DNA from: Nocardia asteroides
GTDB lineage: Bacteria; Actinomycetota; Actinomycetes; Mycobacteriales; Mycobacteriaceae
DNA: 64,000 nt
Assembly: GCA_019930625.1 (NCBI GenBank)
Contig: CP082844.1
Span: forward strand, 3,844,001 to 3,908,000
Direction of reading: 5' to 3'
Shown: positions 1 to 7,812 of the stretch, one piece after another
Layout of the letters: the number at the start of each line of letters is the position of its first letter
Numbering within the stretch: the stretch's first letter is position 1
Made by a program: the position numbers and the translations under genes
The notes under the pieces: model-generated
The model's input: only the letters and a program-made list of their open reading frames with translations
Database searches by the model: none
Told to the model about the DNA's origin: nothing

Positions 1-387
1 GGTGTAGGTGTCGGCGTGCAGTGCGTTGCCGATGTCGATGCCGATGGCCCGTTCGATGACGCGCACCGAGATGACCTGGGCGACTATGCCGACCAAGCCG
101 AACACCAGCGCGGCGATCAAGCCCTCGGAGAGTTTGCCGCCGCCGCCCACGGCGAAGATGGCGAGCACGACGATGAACGCCATGCTGATCATGCCCGCGG
201 CGGTGACGATGATGGCGTTCGGCTTGCCCGCCATCACCAGCTTCCGCAGCTTGCCCGGCGTGGTCAGGTCGATGGCGTAGAAGCCGACGAGCATGAGCAC
301 CAAGCCGATGAGGGCGTAGAGGACGATCGCTCCCACACCCTCGCCCAGCGAGCTCCAGTACCCCGATTCCAGGGCGACTGCGGTCAT
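1..387 (-). CDS. DUF350 (YjfL-like) inner-membrane protein, 3' end cut by window edge
   Basis: The first 129 codons are visible; the gene runs off the left edge. The start ATG follows GAAGGATCAAG, an acceptable ribosome site. The protein opens with a short polar stretch and then hydrophobic segments at about residues 19-40, 59-80 and 87-110, separated by short loops (TPGKLRK, GGGGKLSE), the layout of the DUF350/YjfL family. It lies 64 nt after the ATP-grasp gene on the same strand. In Escherichia coli yjfL sits in the same cluster as a glutathionylspermidine-synthase-like gene (yjfC) and a DUF1190 gene (yjfM), so the three genes here are probably one functional unit. The molecular role of DUF350 is unknown. 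Confidence 0.85.
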   Translation of the reverse strand, partial: MTAVALESGYWSSLGEGVGAIVLYALIGLVLMLVGFYAIDLTTPGKLRKLVMAGKPNAIIVTAAGMISMAFIVVLAIFAVGGGGKLSEGLIAALVFGLVGIVAQVISVRVIERAIGIDIGNALHADTYT

Positions 388-451
388 CTTGATCCTTCCG
401 AGACGGGTTGGCGTGCGGCCGAGTTGGATGGGTGATTATCGGTGACGATGC

Positions 452-1618
452 TCAGTCGGTGACGATGCGGTGCGGGACGAATGCCGAGCCGTCGTCGGTG
501 ATCAGCCCCGCGGTCTCGCGGATGCCGAGACCCGCCGCGGCGTCGCCGACGATCCACGCGCCGAGCACCGGGCGCATGTCGTCGAACTCCGGCAACGGGT
601 CCAGCAACTGGTAGACGTAACCTTCCTCGCCGTAGACGCCGCCGGTCGCGGTCTCCAGACCGGCGCCGACGATGGTCATGTTGGCGCCCTCTCGTCCCAG
701 CTTCGGTTTACGGATGTACTCGGTGAGCTCGTTGGGCTGGTCGAGGTAGGCGGGCAACAGATTCGGGTGGCCCGGATACATCTCCCACAGCACCGCCAGG
801 ATCGCCTTGTTGCTCAGCAGGGTTTTCCACAGCGGTTCGATCCACATGGTCTGTGGCAGGCTGTCGACGACGCGCTTGCCGAAATCGTCGTCGAGCACCC
901 ACTCCCACGGGTAGAGCTTGAAGACGGCCTCGATCGGAACCTCCGCCAGATCGACGAAACGCTCCAGTTCCGAGTCGAATCCGACTTCCTCGATCGGCAG
1001 CGCGACGGTGTCGAATCCGGCCTCGGCCGCGGTCTCCTGCATGTAGGCGGTGGTGACGTTGTCCTCGCCGGTGGCGTCCGCCCCGGACCAGGTGAAGTGC
1101 AGCTGCGCGGTGGGCAGCACGTCGCGCAGCTCACCCCACCGCTCGACCAGCTTCTCGTGCAACGAGTTCCACTGGTCGCCGCCGGGGTAGCGATCGGTCA
1201 GCCAGTGCCACTGCACGATCGCGGCCTCCAGCAGCGAGGTCGGCGTGTCCGCGTTGTACTCCAGCAGTTTCGCCGGACGCCGCGCGTCGTAGCGCAGGTC
1301 GAAGCGCCCGTACACGTGCGGGTCGGAGCGTCGCCAGGATTCGGCGATCGGGCCCCAGCTCCACTCGGGCAGGCCGAAATCGGCGAACCGTTCGGTGAGC
1401 ACGATGTGCTCCACCGCGTTCAGGCACATCGAGTGCAGCAGTTCGACGTCGGCCTCCAACGCGAGGATCTCCGACATCTCGAACTCGTAGTGCACCGACT
1501 CGTCCCAGTAGGGCCGTGGCTGACCACTCGCGTCCCGCCCAGGGGAGCCGTAGACCAGGCCCTGGCTTTCGGTGATCTGCTGCCAGCCCGGCCGGGGCGT
1601 ATCCCGCACGCGCCGCAT
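452..1618 (-). CDS. Glutathionylspermidine synthase-like ATP-grasp ligase (YgiC/YjfC type)
   Basis: The 388-residue protein has the features of the C-terminal amide-ligase half of glutathionylspermidine synthase: LLEYNADTPTSLLE at residues 118-131, a WIEPLWK segment, and KPKLGREGANMTIVG near the C-terminus, the ATP-grasp glycine/arginine loop. There is no N-terminal amidase domain, so it resembles stand-alone YgiC/YjfC enzymes. Its ATG directly abuts the TAG stop of the upstream gene and is preceded by GGAGGG, so the two are translationally linked. The family joins an amine to a carboxyl group with ATP. Mycothiol actinobacteria generally lack glutathione, so glutathionylspermidine is an unlikely product and the real substrate is unknown. 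Confidence 0.85.
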   Translation of the reverse strand: MRRVRDTPRPGWQQITESQGLVYGSPGRDASGQPRPYWDESVHYEFEMSEILALEADVELLHSMCLNAVEHIVLTERFADFGLPEWSWGPIAESWRRSDPHVYGRFDLRYDARRPAKLLEYNADTPTSLLEAAIVQWHWLTDRYPGGDQWNSLHEKLVERWGELRDVLPTAQLHFTWSGADATGEDNVTTAYMQETAAEAGFDTVALPIEEVGFDSELERFVDLAEVPIEAVFKLYPWEWVLDDDFGKRVVDSLPQTMWIEPLWKTLLSNKAILAVLWEMYPGHPNLLPAYLDQPNELTEYIRKPKLGREGANMTIVGAGLETATGGVYGEEGYVYQLLDPLPEFDDMRPVLGAWIVGDAAAGLGIRETAGLITDDGSAFVPHRIVTD

Positions 1619-2404
1619 CTACGACCCTCCGCCGGTGCTCTTGCTGCCCAAGCCGCCGCGCTGGATCGTGGTGCCGCTCTTGGTCTTGATCTCGGCGCTC
1701 TTGGGCTTGATCGTGGTGCCGCCGGTCGGGGGTCTGCCGACGGTGCCGGTGCCGCCGTAGTAGTAGCGGTATTGCGGCCCGCCGCCGAGGATGATCAGAC
1801 CCGGGCTGACTCCCGGGCTGGTGTCGCCGACGAAGCCGGGACGGCCGTCGCCGCAATAGGAATCCTCGACCACGATCTCTTGACCGTTCTCGGTCTTCAC
1901 GCAGTGGGCCGTGACGCGGTCGGGCGCGGTGAGTGCGCGATAAGCCAGGTAGCCGCCGCCGACCAGGGCGGCTACGCCGACGATGGCGACACCGCCGATC
2001 ATGACGCGCTTGCGATTGCGCTTCTTGGCTTCTTCGGCCCAAGCGGCCGCGCGCTGTGCTTCCTCGGCGCGCCTGCGTGCCTTCTCTCTCGCCCGTGCCT
2101 CGGCAACCGTGGGCGGGCGGGGCTGCGTGATGCCCGGTTCCTGGCGCTGGATCCGGCCGGGGCGCGGCGGTTGCTCGGCGTCCGGACTCGTGTCGCCGGG
2201 CGGCACCGAAGTCGGGGTCGACCAGTCGATCTCGGGCTGCTCGGCGGCGCCACCCGGTGCGGAGACGGGCGTCGACCAATCCTGCTCTTCGCCCGGCACG
2301 GGCGTGGCGGGGGTGGGCGACGGCTTGTCCTCGGCCGGGTGTTCCGGCCCGGAACGCTCGGGTTCGTCCCGGCGCTCGTCGTCACCGGGATTCCGCGTGC
2401 TCAC
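1619..2404 (-). CDS. Membrane-anchored protein with YgiB/DUF1190-like C-terminal domain
   Basis: A 261-residue protein with a GTG start. Residues 1-105 are polar, acidic and proline-rich and contain two copies of a DWSTP motif (about residues 42 and 61). Residues 106-130 form a charged Ala/Glu/Arg helix, and one membrane segment spans about 134-157. The outer part has two cysteines (C168, C184), a YRYYYGG patch and a Gly/Ser/Thr-rich tail ending RGGLGSKSTGGGS. That tail and the neighbouring ATP-grasp gene resemble YgiB/YjfM (DUF1190), but the link is by layout rather than strong identity. Topology is probably cytoplasm-in and tail-out. The tail could be the substrate modified by the ligase; that is inference. 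Confidence 0.6.
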   Translation of the reverse strand: MSTRNPGDDERRDEPERSGPEHPAEDKPSPTPATPVPGEEQDWSTPVSAPGGAAEQPEIDWSTPTSVPPGDTSPDAEQPPRPGRIQRQEPGITQPRPPTVAEARAREKARRRAEEAQRAAAWAEEAKKRNRKRVMIGGVAIVGVAALVGGGYLAYRALTAPDRVTAHCVKTENGQEIVVEDSYCGDGRPGFVGDTSPGVSPGLIILGGGPQYRYYYGGTGTVGRPPTGGTTIKPKSAEIKTKSGTTIQRGGLGSKSTGGGS

Positions 2405-2435
2405 CGCTGTGCCCCCCTCATCACCCGAATCACCA

Positions 2436-2714
2436 CTACCGCTCCTCGAAACCGGTCAATTCACCCCGCGCGGGCTCCCAGCTTTCCACAACCAACCTCA
2501 CCTGACCAGGTGTATCACCGGAACGCAAGCGTGCGAGCAACTCCTCGCAGGCCGGTCGCGGTCCCTCGGCGACCACGTGCACCCGGCCGTCGGTGGCATT
2601 GGTCGCGTGCCCGACCAGTCCCAGTTCCAGCGCCCGCGACCGGGTCCACCAGCGGAAACCCACGCCCTGCACCATGCCGTGTACCCAGGCGCTCAAACGG
2701 ACCGGGTCGTCCAT
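2436..2714 (-). CDS. Acylphosphatase
   Basis: This 92-residue protein hydrolyses acyl phosphates such as acetyl phosphate or carbamoyl phosphate in the cytoplasm. The signature VHGMVQGVGFRWW holds the phosphate-binding arginine R21, and the catalytic asparagine is N39 in ATNATDGRVHV. The length matches the family (about 90-100). The ATG overlaps the stop of the OsmC gene as TGATG, so translation is probably coupled. In M. tuberculosis the OsmC-acylphosphatase pair lies directly upstream of smc; here the pair is on the opposite strand and about 5 kb away from smc. Confidence 0.95.
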   Translation of the reverse strand: MDDPVRLSAWVHGMVQGVGFRWWTRSRALELGLVGHATNATDGRVHVVAEGPRPACEELLARLRSGDTPGQVRLVVESWEPARGELTGFEER

Positions 2715-3181
2715 CAGGCCTCGACGTCGAACGACAGTGACACCCTCGATCCCGCCTTCAGCGTCCGTCCCACCGTGCAGACCTTGTCGATCGCACGCTG
2801 CACGGTGACCAGCAACCGTTCCCTGGCCTCGTTGTCGAGGTCGCTGAGATCGAGCTCGAACACCTCCTCCAGGTGCGGGTAGACCTCGTTCTCCCGGTCG
2901 GCGTCGCCGGAGACCCGGATCGTCGCGTCGAAGTTGTCGCCGAGCCTGCGCGACAGCGGGAAGTCCGCGCTCAGGCCCGAGCAGGCGGCCAGCGCGATCT
3001 TCAGCAGCTCGCCGGGTGTGAACACACCGGGCACGCCCTGCGAACCGATCAAGACCTCGGCGCCGCGGGAGCTGCGGCCGGTGTAAGCCCTGGTGCCGGT
3101 GCGCTCGACCCACAGCGTGGTCGGCTCCGGCGTGATCGGCGCCGCGGTGGCGGTGGCGGGTGTAGCGGTCTGTTCAGCCAT
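2714..3181 (-). CDS. OsmC-family thiol peroxidase-like protein
   Basis: The 155-residue protein starts at MAEQTATP; the ATG is preceded by CAGGATCAG. A longer upstream reading adds 29 residues without a ribosome site. OsmC/Ohr proteins reduce organic hydroperoxides with two cysteines, and both are present: C67 in LAACSGLSADF and C135 in DKVCTVGRTL. The Asp/Glu-rich central helix (about residues 98-125) also fits. It is translationally coupled to the acylphosphatase and may be co-transcribed with the genes to its left. Whether it acts on small peroxides or another substrate cannot be told from sequence. Confidence 0.93.
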   Translation of the reverse strand: MAEQTATPATATAAPITPEPTTLWVERTGTRAYTGRSSRGAEVLIGSQGVPGVFTPGELLKIALAACSGLSADFPLSRRLGDNFDATIRVSGDADRENEVYPHLEEVFELDLSDLDNEARERLLVTVQRAIDKVCTVGRTLKAGSRVSLSFDVEA

Positions 3182-3283
3182 GAGTCTGATCCTGCCATTG
3201 TCGTCGCAATGAGTTCGCGCGCCTGGCAACGCCGCGCCCGGTCGCGCCATTCCACGCGGGCCGGCCACCGTGGCGGGGATAAC

Positions 3284-3910
3284 TCAGTGGCCGCGGGCGA
3301 TCCATTCGGCGAGGAACGGCTTCTCCGTGCCGATGGTGGTGGAGTCGCCGTGTCCGGTGTGCACCGCGGTGTCCTCCGGGAGCGTCAGCAGGCGTTCGCG
3401 GATCGACTCGATGATCGTGCCGAAATCGGAGAACGAGCGACCGGTCGCGCCGGGCCCACCGGCGAACAGCGTGTCTCCCGTGAACACCGCCGTCGCGGCG
3501 GGTAGATGCAGCGAGACCGATCCAGGTGAGTGGCCAGGGGTGTGCAGGACCCGCATCGAGGTGTTCGCCACCGGGATTTGCTCGCCGTCCGCGAGGGGAC
3601 GGTAGCCGGCCTCCGGGTGGGTCATGCGCCACAGCGGTTCGTCGTCGGGATGCAGCAAGATCGGCGCGTCCAAGCGCTCGGCGAGTTCGGGAGCGACCGT
3701 CACGTGATCGTTGTGCCCGTGGGTGCACACGATCGCGCGGACGACGCGGCCCGCGACCGCCGCGACGATCGGGTCGGCGTCGTGCGCCGCATCGATGACG
3801 ACCACCTCCTCGTCGTCACCGACCAGCCAGATGTTGTTGTCCACTGCCCAGGTGCCGCCGTCCAGACAGAAAGCGCCGGAGGTGACGACGCGGTCGACGC
3901 GGGCGCTCAC
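3284..3910 (-). CDS. Metallo-beta-lactamase fold hydrolase, partner of MscR
   Basis: A 208-residue glyoxalase II-like hydrolase. The zinc ligands are visible as the THGHNDH motif, a second histidine in [11 protein letters not shown] and the aspartate in [11 protein letters not shown], with a late TGHGDST histidine. Its ATG overlaps the stop of the dehydrogenase gene by 4 nt (ATGA), so the pair is one operon. The same pairing occurs in mycobacteria (Rv2259-Rv2260). From context it probably hydrolyses a mycothiol thioester such as S-formylmycothiol to formate and free thiol, but no residue in the sequence proves the substrate. Confidence 0.9.
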   Translation of the reverse strand: MSARVDRVVTSGAFCLDGGTWAVDNNIWLVGDDEEVVVIDAAHDADPIVAAVAGRVVRAIVCTHGHNDHVTVAPELAERLDAPILLHPDDEPLWRMTHPEAGYRPLADGEQIPVANTSMRVLHTPGHSPGSVSLHLPAATAVFTGDTLFAGGPGATGRSFSDFGTIIESIRERLLTLPEDTAVHTGHGDSTTIGTEKPFLAEWIARGH

Positions 3911-4992
3911 CGGACCACCACCGACCGCAGTACCTCGCCGGCGTGCATCTTGGCGAATGCCTGCTCCACCTCATCGAGTCCGATGCGTTCGGTGACGAAC
4001 CGGTCCAGCGGCAACCTGCCCTGGCGGTGGAGGTCGATCAGGGTGGGGAAGTCGCGTTCCGGCAAACAGTCGCCGTACCAGGAGGATTTCAACGCGCCGC
4101 CACGGGAGAACAGGTCGAGCAGCGGCATCTCGAGGGTCATCTCCGGGGTCGGCACGCCGACGAGGACCACCGTGCCCGCCAGATCACGGCCGTAGAACGC
4201 CTGCTTCCAGGTCTCCGGCCTGCCGACCGCGTCGATCACCACGTCGGCGCCCCAGCCGTCGGTGAATTCCTGGATCTTCTCCACCACGTCCTCGCTGGAC
4301 GCATCGATGGTGTGGGTGGCGCCGAAGTCCTTGGCCCAGTGCAGTTTCCGGGAGTCCCGGTCCACCGCGATGATGGTCGCCGCCCCAGCCAGCTGGGCTC
4401 CGGCGATCGCGGCATCCCCGACGCCGCCGCAACCGATGACCGCGACGGTGTCGCCGATCGAGACGTTGCCCGTGTGCAGCGCCGAGCCGAGGCCTGCCAT
4501 CACCCCGCAGCCGAGCAGGCCCGCCACCGCGGGGTCGGCCTCCGGATCCACCTTCGTGCACTGGCCCTCGTGCACCAGCGTCTTGTCGACGAATGCCCCG
4601 ATGCCCAGCGCGGGGGTGAGCTCGGTCCCGTCGGCAAGCGTCATCTTCTCGCTCGCGTTGCGACTGTCGAAGCAGTACCAGGGGCGGCCTCGCTTGCACG
4701 CCCGGCACTCGCCGCAGACCGCGCGCCAGTTGAGGATGACGTAGTCGCCCTCCGCCACATGGGTGACCGCGGCGCCGACGGTCTCCACCACACCGGCGGC
4801 CTCGTGGCCGAGCAGGAACGGGAAGCTGTCGGTGATACCGCCCTCGCGGTAGTGCAGGTCGGTGTGGCAGACGCCGCACGCCCGCACCCGGACCACCACG
4901 TCGTGCGGGCCTGGATCCGGGATCACCACGTCGACGATCTCGACCGGTGCGCCTTTGCTGCGGGCCACGACCCCGCGGACGATTTCGGACAC
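3907..4992 (-). CDS. mscR: S-(hydroxymethyl)mycothiol dehydrogenase (formaldehyde detoxification)
   Basis: A 361-residue zinc alcohol dehydrogenase of class III type. The GTG start follows AGGAGG by 6 nt; an in-frame ATG further upstream has no such site. Catalytic zinc ligands are in [14 protein letters not shown] and GHEAAGVV, the structural zinc lobe is [15 protein letters not shown], and the cofactor-binding loop is [12 protein letters not shown]. The length equals that of mycobacterial MscR. It oxidises the adduct of formaldehyde and mycothiol, and can also act on S-nitrosomycothiol in relatives, with NAD+. This gene is the best evidence here that the organism makes mycothiol. It overlaps the hydrolase gene by 4 nt. 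Confidence 0.93.
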   Translation of the reverse strand: MSEIVRGVVARSKGAPVEIVDVVIPDPGPHDVVVRVRACGVCHTDLHYREGGITDSFPFLLGHEAAGVVETVGAAVTHVAEGDYVILNWRAVCGECRACKRGRPWYCFDSRNASEKMTLADGTELTPALGIGAFVDKTLVHEGQCTKVDPEADPAVAGLLGCGVMAGLGSALHTGNVSIGDTVAVIGCGGVGDAAIAGAQLAGAATIIAVDRDSRKLHWAKDFGATHTIDASSEDVVEKIQEFTDGWGADVVIDAVGRPETWKQAFYGRDLAGTVVLVGVPTPEMTLEMPLLDLFSRGGALKSSWYGDCLPERDFPTLIDLHRQGRLPLDRFVTERIGLDEVEQAFAKMHAGEVLRSVVVR

Positions 4993-5146
4993 CTGTGCCT
5001 CCTGAGCGGATTCGCTGGTGACGCGGATCCGGCCGCTCCGTGGATCCGCGCGCTGAACACCTGTCCATACAGCCGTTCCCGATCTTCGAACCCTACCGCC
5101 GGAACGAGGGCGGTCGTGAGGTTTCGGGAGGGCGATCGCGGAAGGG

Positions 5147-5174
5147 TTGACATTCCACATAGGAGGGTTATGCT
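5147..5174 (+). promoter_or_regulatory. Near-consensus sigma-A type promoter for the DUF1707 gene
   Basis: TTGACA (5147-5152) is followed after 16 nt by TATGCT (5169-5174), predicting a transcript start near 5181 and a leader of about 40 nt. Such a close match is unusual in this GC-rich window. The element CATTCCAC occurs at 5151-5158, inside the promoter spacer region, and again at about 5181-5188. The second copy is part of the dyad TTCCA-CTA-TGGAA. The placement suits a repressor, but no regulator gene is adjacent. Confidence 0.6.
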
Positions 5175-5221
5175 GAGCAACATTCCACTATGGAAGATGA
5201 ATTTCGTCGATAGGACCAAGC

Positions 5222-5647
5222 ATGGACATCTCCACCGGCATCCGCGCCTCGAACGCCGAACGCGACGCCGTGGTACGCCTGCTCGGCAGGCACATGGCGG
5301 ACGGCCGCATCGATCTGCCCGAGTACGACCAGCGCGTCGCGCAGGTGTATGCCACTACCGACCGTGACGATCTGCGCTCGGTGCTGTCCGATCTGCCCGA
5401 GCTCGGCAAGGATGCCGCCGCACCGGCGTCCGCGCCCCCGCGTATCCCGATCTGGCAGCGCATCGAGGGCGGCACCTGGCTCGCCGTGAGCGTGCTCGTG
5501 CTCGTCATCTGGGGCGCGATCTCGCTGGGAGTCGGCGCTTTCACCTACTTCTGGCCGATGTGGGTGATCGGTCCTTGGGGCGCCGTCCTCGCGTTCCGTA
5601 TGGTGGCAGGCTTCGAGAACGGCCGCTTCGGGCAACGCGCGAGCTGA
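5222..5647 (+). CDS. DUF1707 (SHOCT-like) domain protein with two membrane segments
   Basis: A 141-residue protein. Residues 7-58 (IRASNAERDAVVRLLG through VLSDLPEL) are a textbook DUF1707 domain, a short helical module common in actinobacterial membrane proteins. Two hydrophobic segments follow, about residues 83-105 and 107-128, joined by a tight turn. It probably sits in the cell membrane with the N-terminal domain in the cytoplasm. It is a single-gene unit with a strong promoter upstream and a hairpin terminator just after its stop. Function of the family is unknown; some members are linked to envelope stress. Confidence 0.9.
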   Translation: MDISTGIRASNAERDAVVRLLGRHMADGRIDLPEYDQRVAQVYATTDRDDLRSVLSDLPELGKDAAAPASAPPRIPIWQRIEGGTWLAVSVLVLVIWGAISLGVGAFTYFWPMWVIGPWGAVLAFRMVAGFENGRFGQRAS

Positions 5648-5659
5648 GGTTCGTCTTCG

Positions 5660-5695
5660 CGGCGCTGCCATCCGGATCACCGGGTGGCAGCGCCG
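5660..5695. terminator. Bidirectional hairpin terminator between convergent genes
   Basis: CGGCGCTGCCA (5660-5670) pairs perfectly with TGGCAGCGCCG (5685-5695) around a 14-nt loop, giving an 11-bp stem followed by TATTCGTGTT. It lies between the ends of the plus-strand DUF1707 gene and the minus-strand membrane protein, so it can serve both. Confidence 0.8.
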
Positions 5696-5705
5696 TATTC
5701 GTGTT

Positions 5706-7382
5706 CTACCGTCCGTGCCGCGAAGTGCGCTCCTGCGAGGTGGCGCGGGTATCGGGCCGTGGCCGTGGTTCGCCGCGATGGCGGCGACTCGGCGGGGGTG
5801 GGTCGTAGGCCGGTTCCGGCGGTGTCGACCGGTTGCGGTATCCGGGATCGACCCGATCCGGTCGCGCGGGTCCGGGCTCGAAATCCGTGGGCGCTCGCCG
5901 ATTCGTTGGGGTTCGGCGGCCCTCGGCGTCGCCCGGGTAGCGATCCGGCTGCCGGGCGGTGCGGTGTGCGTCGTGCAGGTCGTCGTCGGCGAGTTCGCGG
6001 CGTCGGCGTCTCGGTAGTTCGGGACGGCCGGGCGCGGGGCGCACGGGCAGGTCGGGATCATTCGCATCGGTCGGCGGGAACCGATCGCTGGGCCGAGCCG
6101 GTTCGGGCTCGTCGCGGTGGCGGCGTGCCGGGCGCGAGCGGGCGGGGGAATCGTAGTCGTCGGACCAGCGATTTCGCTGTGTGGCGGGCTCGGCCGCGTC
6201 GCCGCGATGCCACCGATCGGCATCCGCGTCCGGGGATGACTGCCGTGGATCAGCGGCTCTCCGGTGTGTAGAGCGGCCATCGCGGCGTATCGGCGGGCTT
6301 TCGAGAGATCGGGTGTCGGTCGGCGGACGTGTGCGGCTGGCCGGGTACCGAGCGTGATCGTCCACTTCGGCGGACCCGCGTGCGGTCCCGAATGAGTCGT
6401 TCGGCGACGACCGGCGAGGCATTCCCGCCCGGGGCCGTTGCGGCGGACGCCCGGGCCGGAGGACCGGAAGTTCGCGGGTGACCTGCGTGGCGCTGACGCC
6501 TTTCTCCCGGTAGGTCGCGGGAATGTCGTGGGCGCGCAGCCATGCGCCGGGGTCCTGGCGCGCGTCGGCGTCCAGCCACGGAATGGTGTCCTCGAGCAGA
6601 TCGAGAAGGTCGCCGGGTCCCTCGCCGAGCGCGGCGCGGATGGCCTGGAAGGCGTCGGGCTGGAATGTCCATTTCCATTCCGACCGTCCGGCGTGCGACC
6701 GGCCGTGCAAGACGAGATCGCCGGAGCGCGAGATCTTGGCTCGCACCGTTCGCCCGCTGGACTCCACGACGAGTTCCCCGGTCTCGGTGCGAGTGATCTG
6801 CTCGATCTCGTCGTGGTCGTCGATTTCGTCGGGCTCGGTGTCGTCGTCGCGGTCGATACGGCGCATCCACTTGGTCACCGCGCTCAATGCGAGCGGCAGC
6901 GGCCGTTCGTCCTCGGTGCCGGGGCGGGCGATCCGCAATGTCCGCGCAATCCCGGCGACGATGTCGGCGGGCCCGGCGGATCGCGTGAGTTCGGGCTGGT
7001 CGTCGTCCTCGTGGTGCGCCACGGGCTCCGGTCGGGCGGCGGGGCGGGTGCGCCCGGCCGGCTCGCTGTGGCCGTGGGCCCGGTCCGCGGACCGTCCGGA
7101 TCGACCGGGAAAATTCCCACGCCTGGGGGTTTGGTCCGGCTCGTGCTCCTCCCACGGCGGGTACTCGTCCTGCTCCTGCGCCCGCACCTTGATCTCGAAC
7201 CACGCCGCGGCCAACGCGGCGGCGCCGAGCGCGGCCGCGATCGCCACCTCCACCCGCACATCGCTGAGCAGTGCGCTCTTGCTGCGCTCACAGGCGTGCA
7301 GGAACACCAGGCTGCCGAGTACCAGGCCCGTGATCCGGGCAAGGCGGAACCGGGTGCTTGTCCCTGGTGAGGGGGCAGACAT
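5706..7382 (-). CDS. Membrane protein with long arginine/proline-rich disordered tail
   Basis: A 558-residue protein that I do not recognise. Two hydrophobic stretches lie near the N-terminus (about residues 15-31 and 44-64), followed by an acidic/polar linker. A folded-looking segment at about 185-300 (TRTETGELVVESSGR, WKWTFQPDAFQAIRAALG, DLLDLLEDTIPWLDADARQ) follows. From about 310 to the end it is low-complexity, rich in Arg, Pro, Asp and Ser, with repeated RHRDEPEPARP/RRHRGEPRPRPD-type blocks. The tail is basic enough to bind nucleic acid or an acidic partner; that is inference. It is divergent from smc across a 430-nt gap. Confidence 0.75.
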   Translation of the reverse strand: MSAPSPGTSTRFRLARITGLVLGSLVFLHACERSKSALLSDVRVEVAIAAALGAAALAAAWFEIKVRAQEQDEYPPWEEHEPDQTPRRGNFPGRSGRSADRAHGHSEPAGRTRPAARPEPVAHHEDDDQPELTRSAGPADIVAGIARTLRIARPGTEDERPLPLALSAVTKWMRRIDRDDDTEPDEIDDHDEIEQITRTETGELVVESSGRTVRAKISRSGDLVLHGRSHAGRSEWKWTFQPDAFQAIRAALGEGPGDLLDLLEDTIPWLDADARQDPGAWLRAHDIPATYREKGVSATQVTRELPVLRPGRPPQRPRAGMPRRSSPNDSFGTARGSAEVDDHARYPASRTRPPTDTRSLESPPIRRDGRSTHRRAADPRQSSPDADADRWHRGDAAEPATQRNRWSDDYDSPARSRPARRHRDEPEPARPSDRFPPTDANDPDLPVRPAPGRPELPRRRRRELADDDLHDAHRTARQPDRYPGDAEGRRTPTNRRAPTDFEPGPARPDRVDPGYRNRSTPPEPAYDPPPPSRRHRGEPRPRPDTRATSQERTSRHGR

Positions 7383-7812
7383 CGTGGTGCGCTCCCGAAC
7401 GTTCCGCTGGCGAATCAGAGGGATCGTATGTGGCCGGAGGGCGCGGCGTCAGTGCCAGTTCGAGACCGCCTGAATCGGCGGAGACCGAGGTCGGTGGAGA
7501 CCTCTGGTCGGTCCGACGTGCGTTTCGCCGGTCGCGGCGCGCGGACCGGAGGAGCCGCCCTGCTCGGGCCGCGTCCATCGACCGGGCGTGACGGGTAGCG
7601 CGGGGGGCGTCCCGCAAACCTCGGGCACATTGATGCGCCCCAACGGGAGGCGACTCGATAACCTACCGATATCGCCGCACCGCTACTCGGTCGCGTGCGC
7701 CGCCGGGCCCCCGCAGCTCCCGGCACGCGACCGATACCATGACTGGTCGCCGGATACGCTGCCTATACCACGCGGAACGCCGACCGGGCAGAACACGGAA
7801 AGGCCGTCGAAC
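7383..7812. other. 430-nt divergent intergenic region upstream of smc
   Basis: No convincing gene. It must hold the promoters for smc (rightward) and the arginine-rich membrane protein (leftward). A possible -10 hexamer TATACC lies near 7763, but no clear -35 was found. Open frames here on both strands are Arg/Ser-rich and lack ribosome sites. Confidence 0.5.

Noticed and set aside
470..2740. A 756-codon plus-strand open frame over the ATP-grasp region
   Set aside because: It overlaps three well-supported minus-strand genes and is rich in Arg, Gly and Asp repeats typical of antisense frames.
5684..6271. Plus-strand Arg/Gly-rich open frame
   Set aside because: It is the reverse of the low-complexity tail of the membrane protein gene at 5706-7382.
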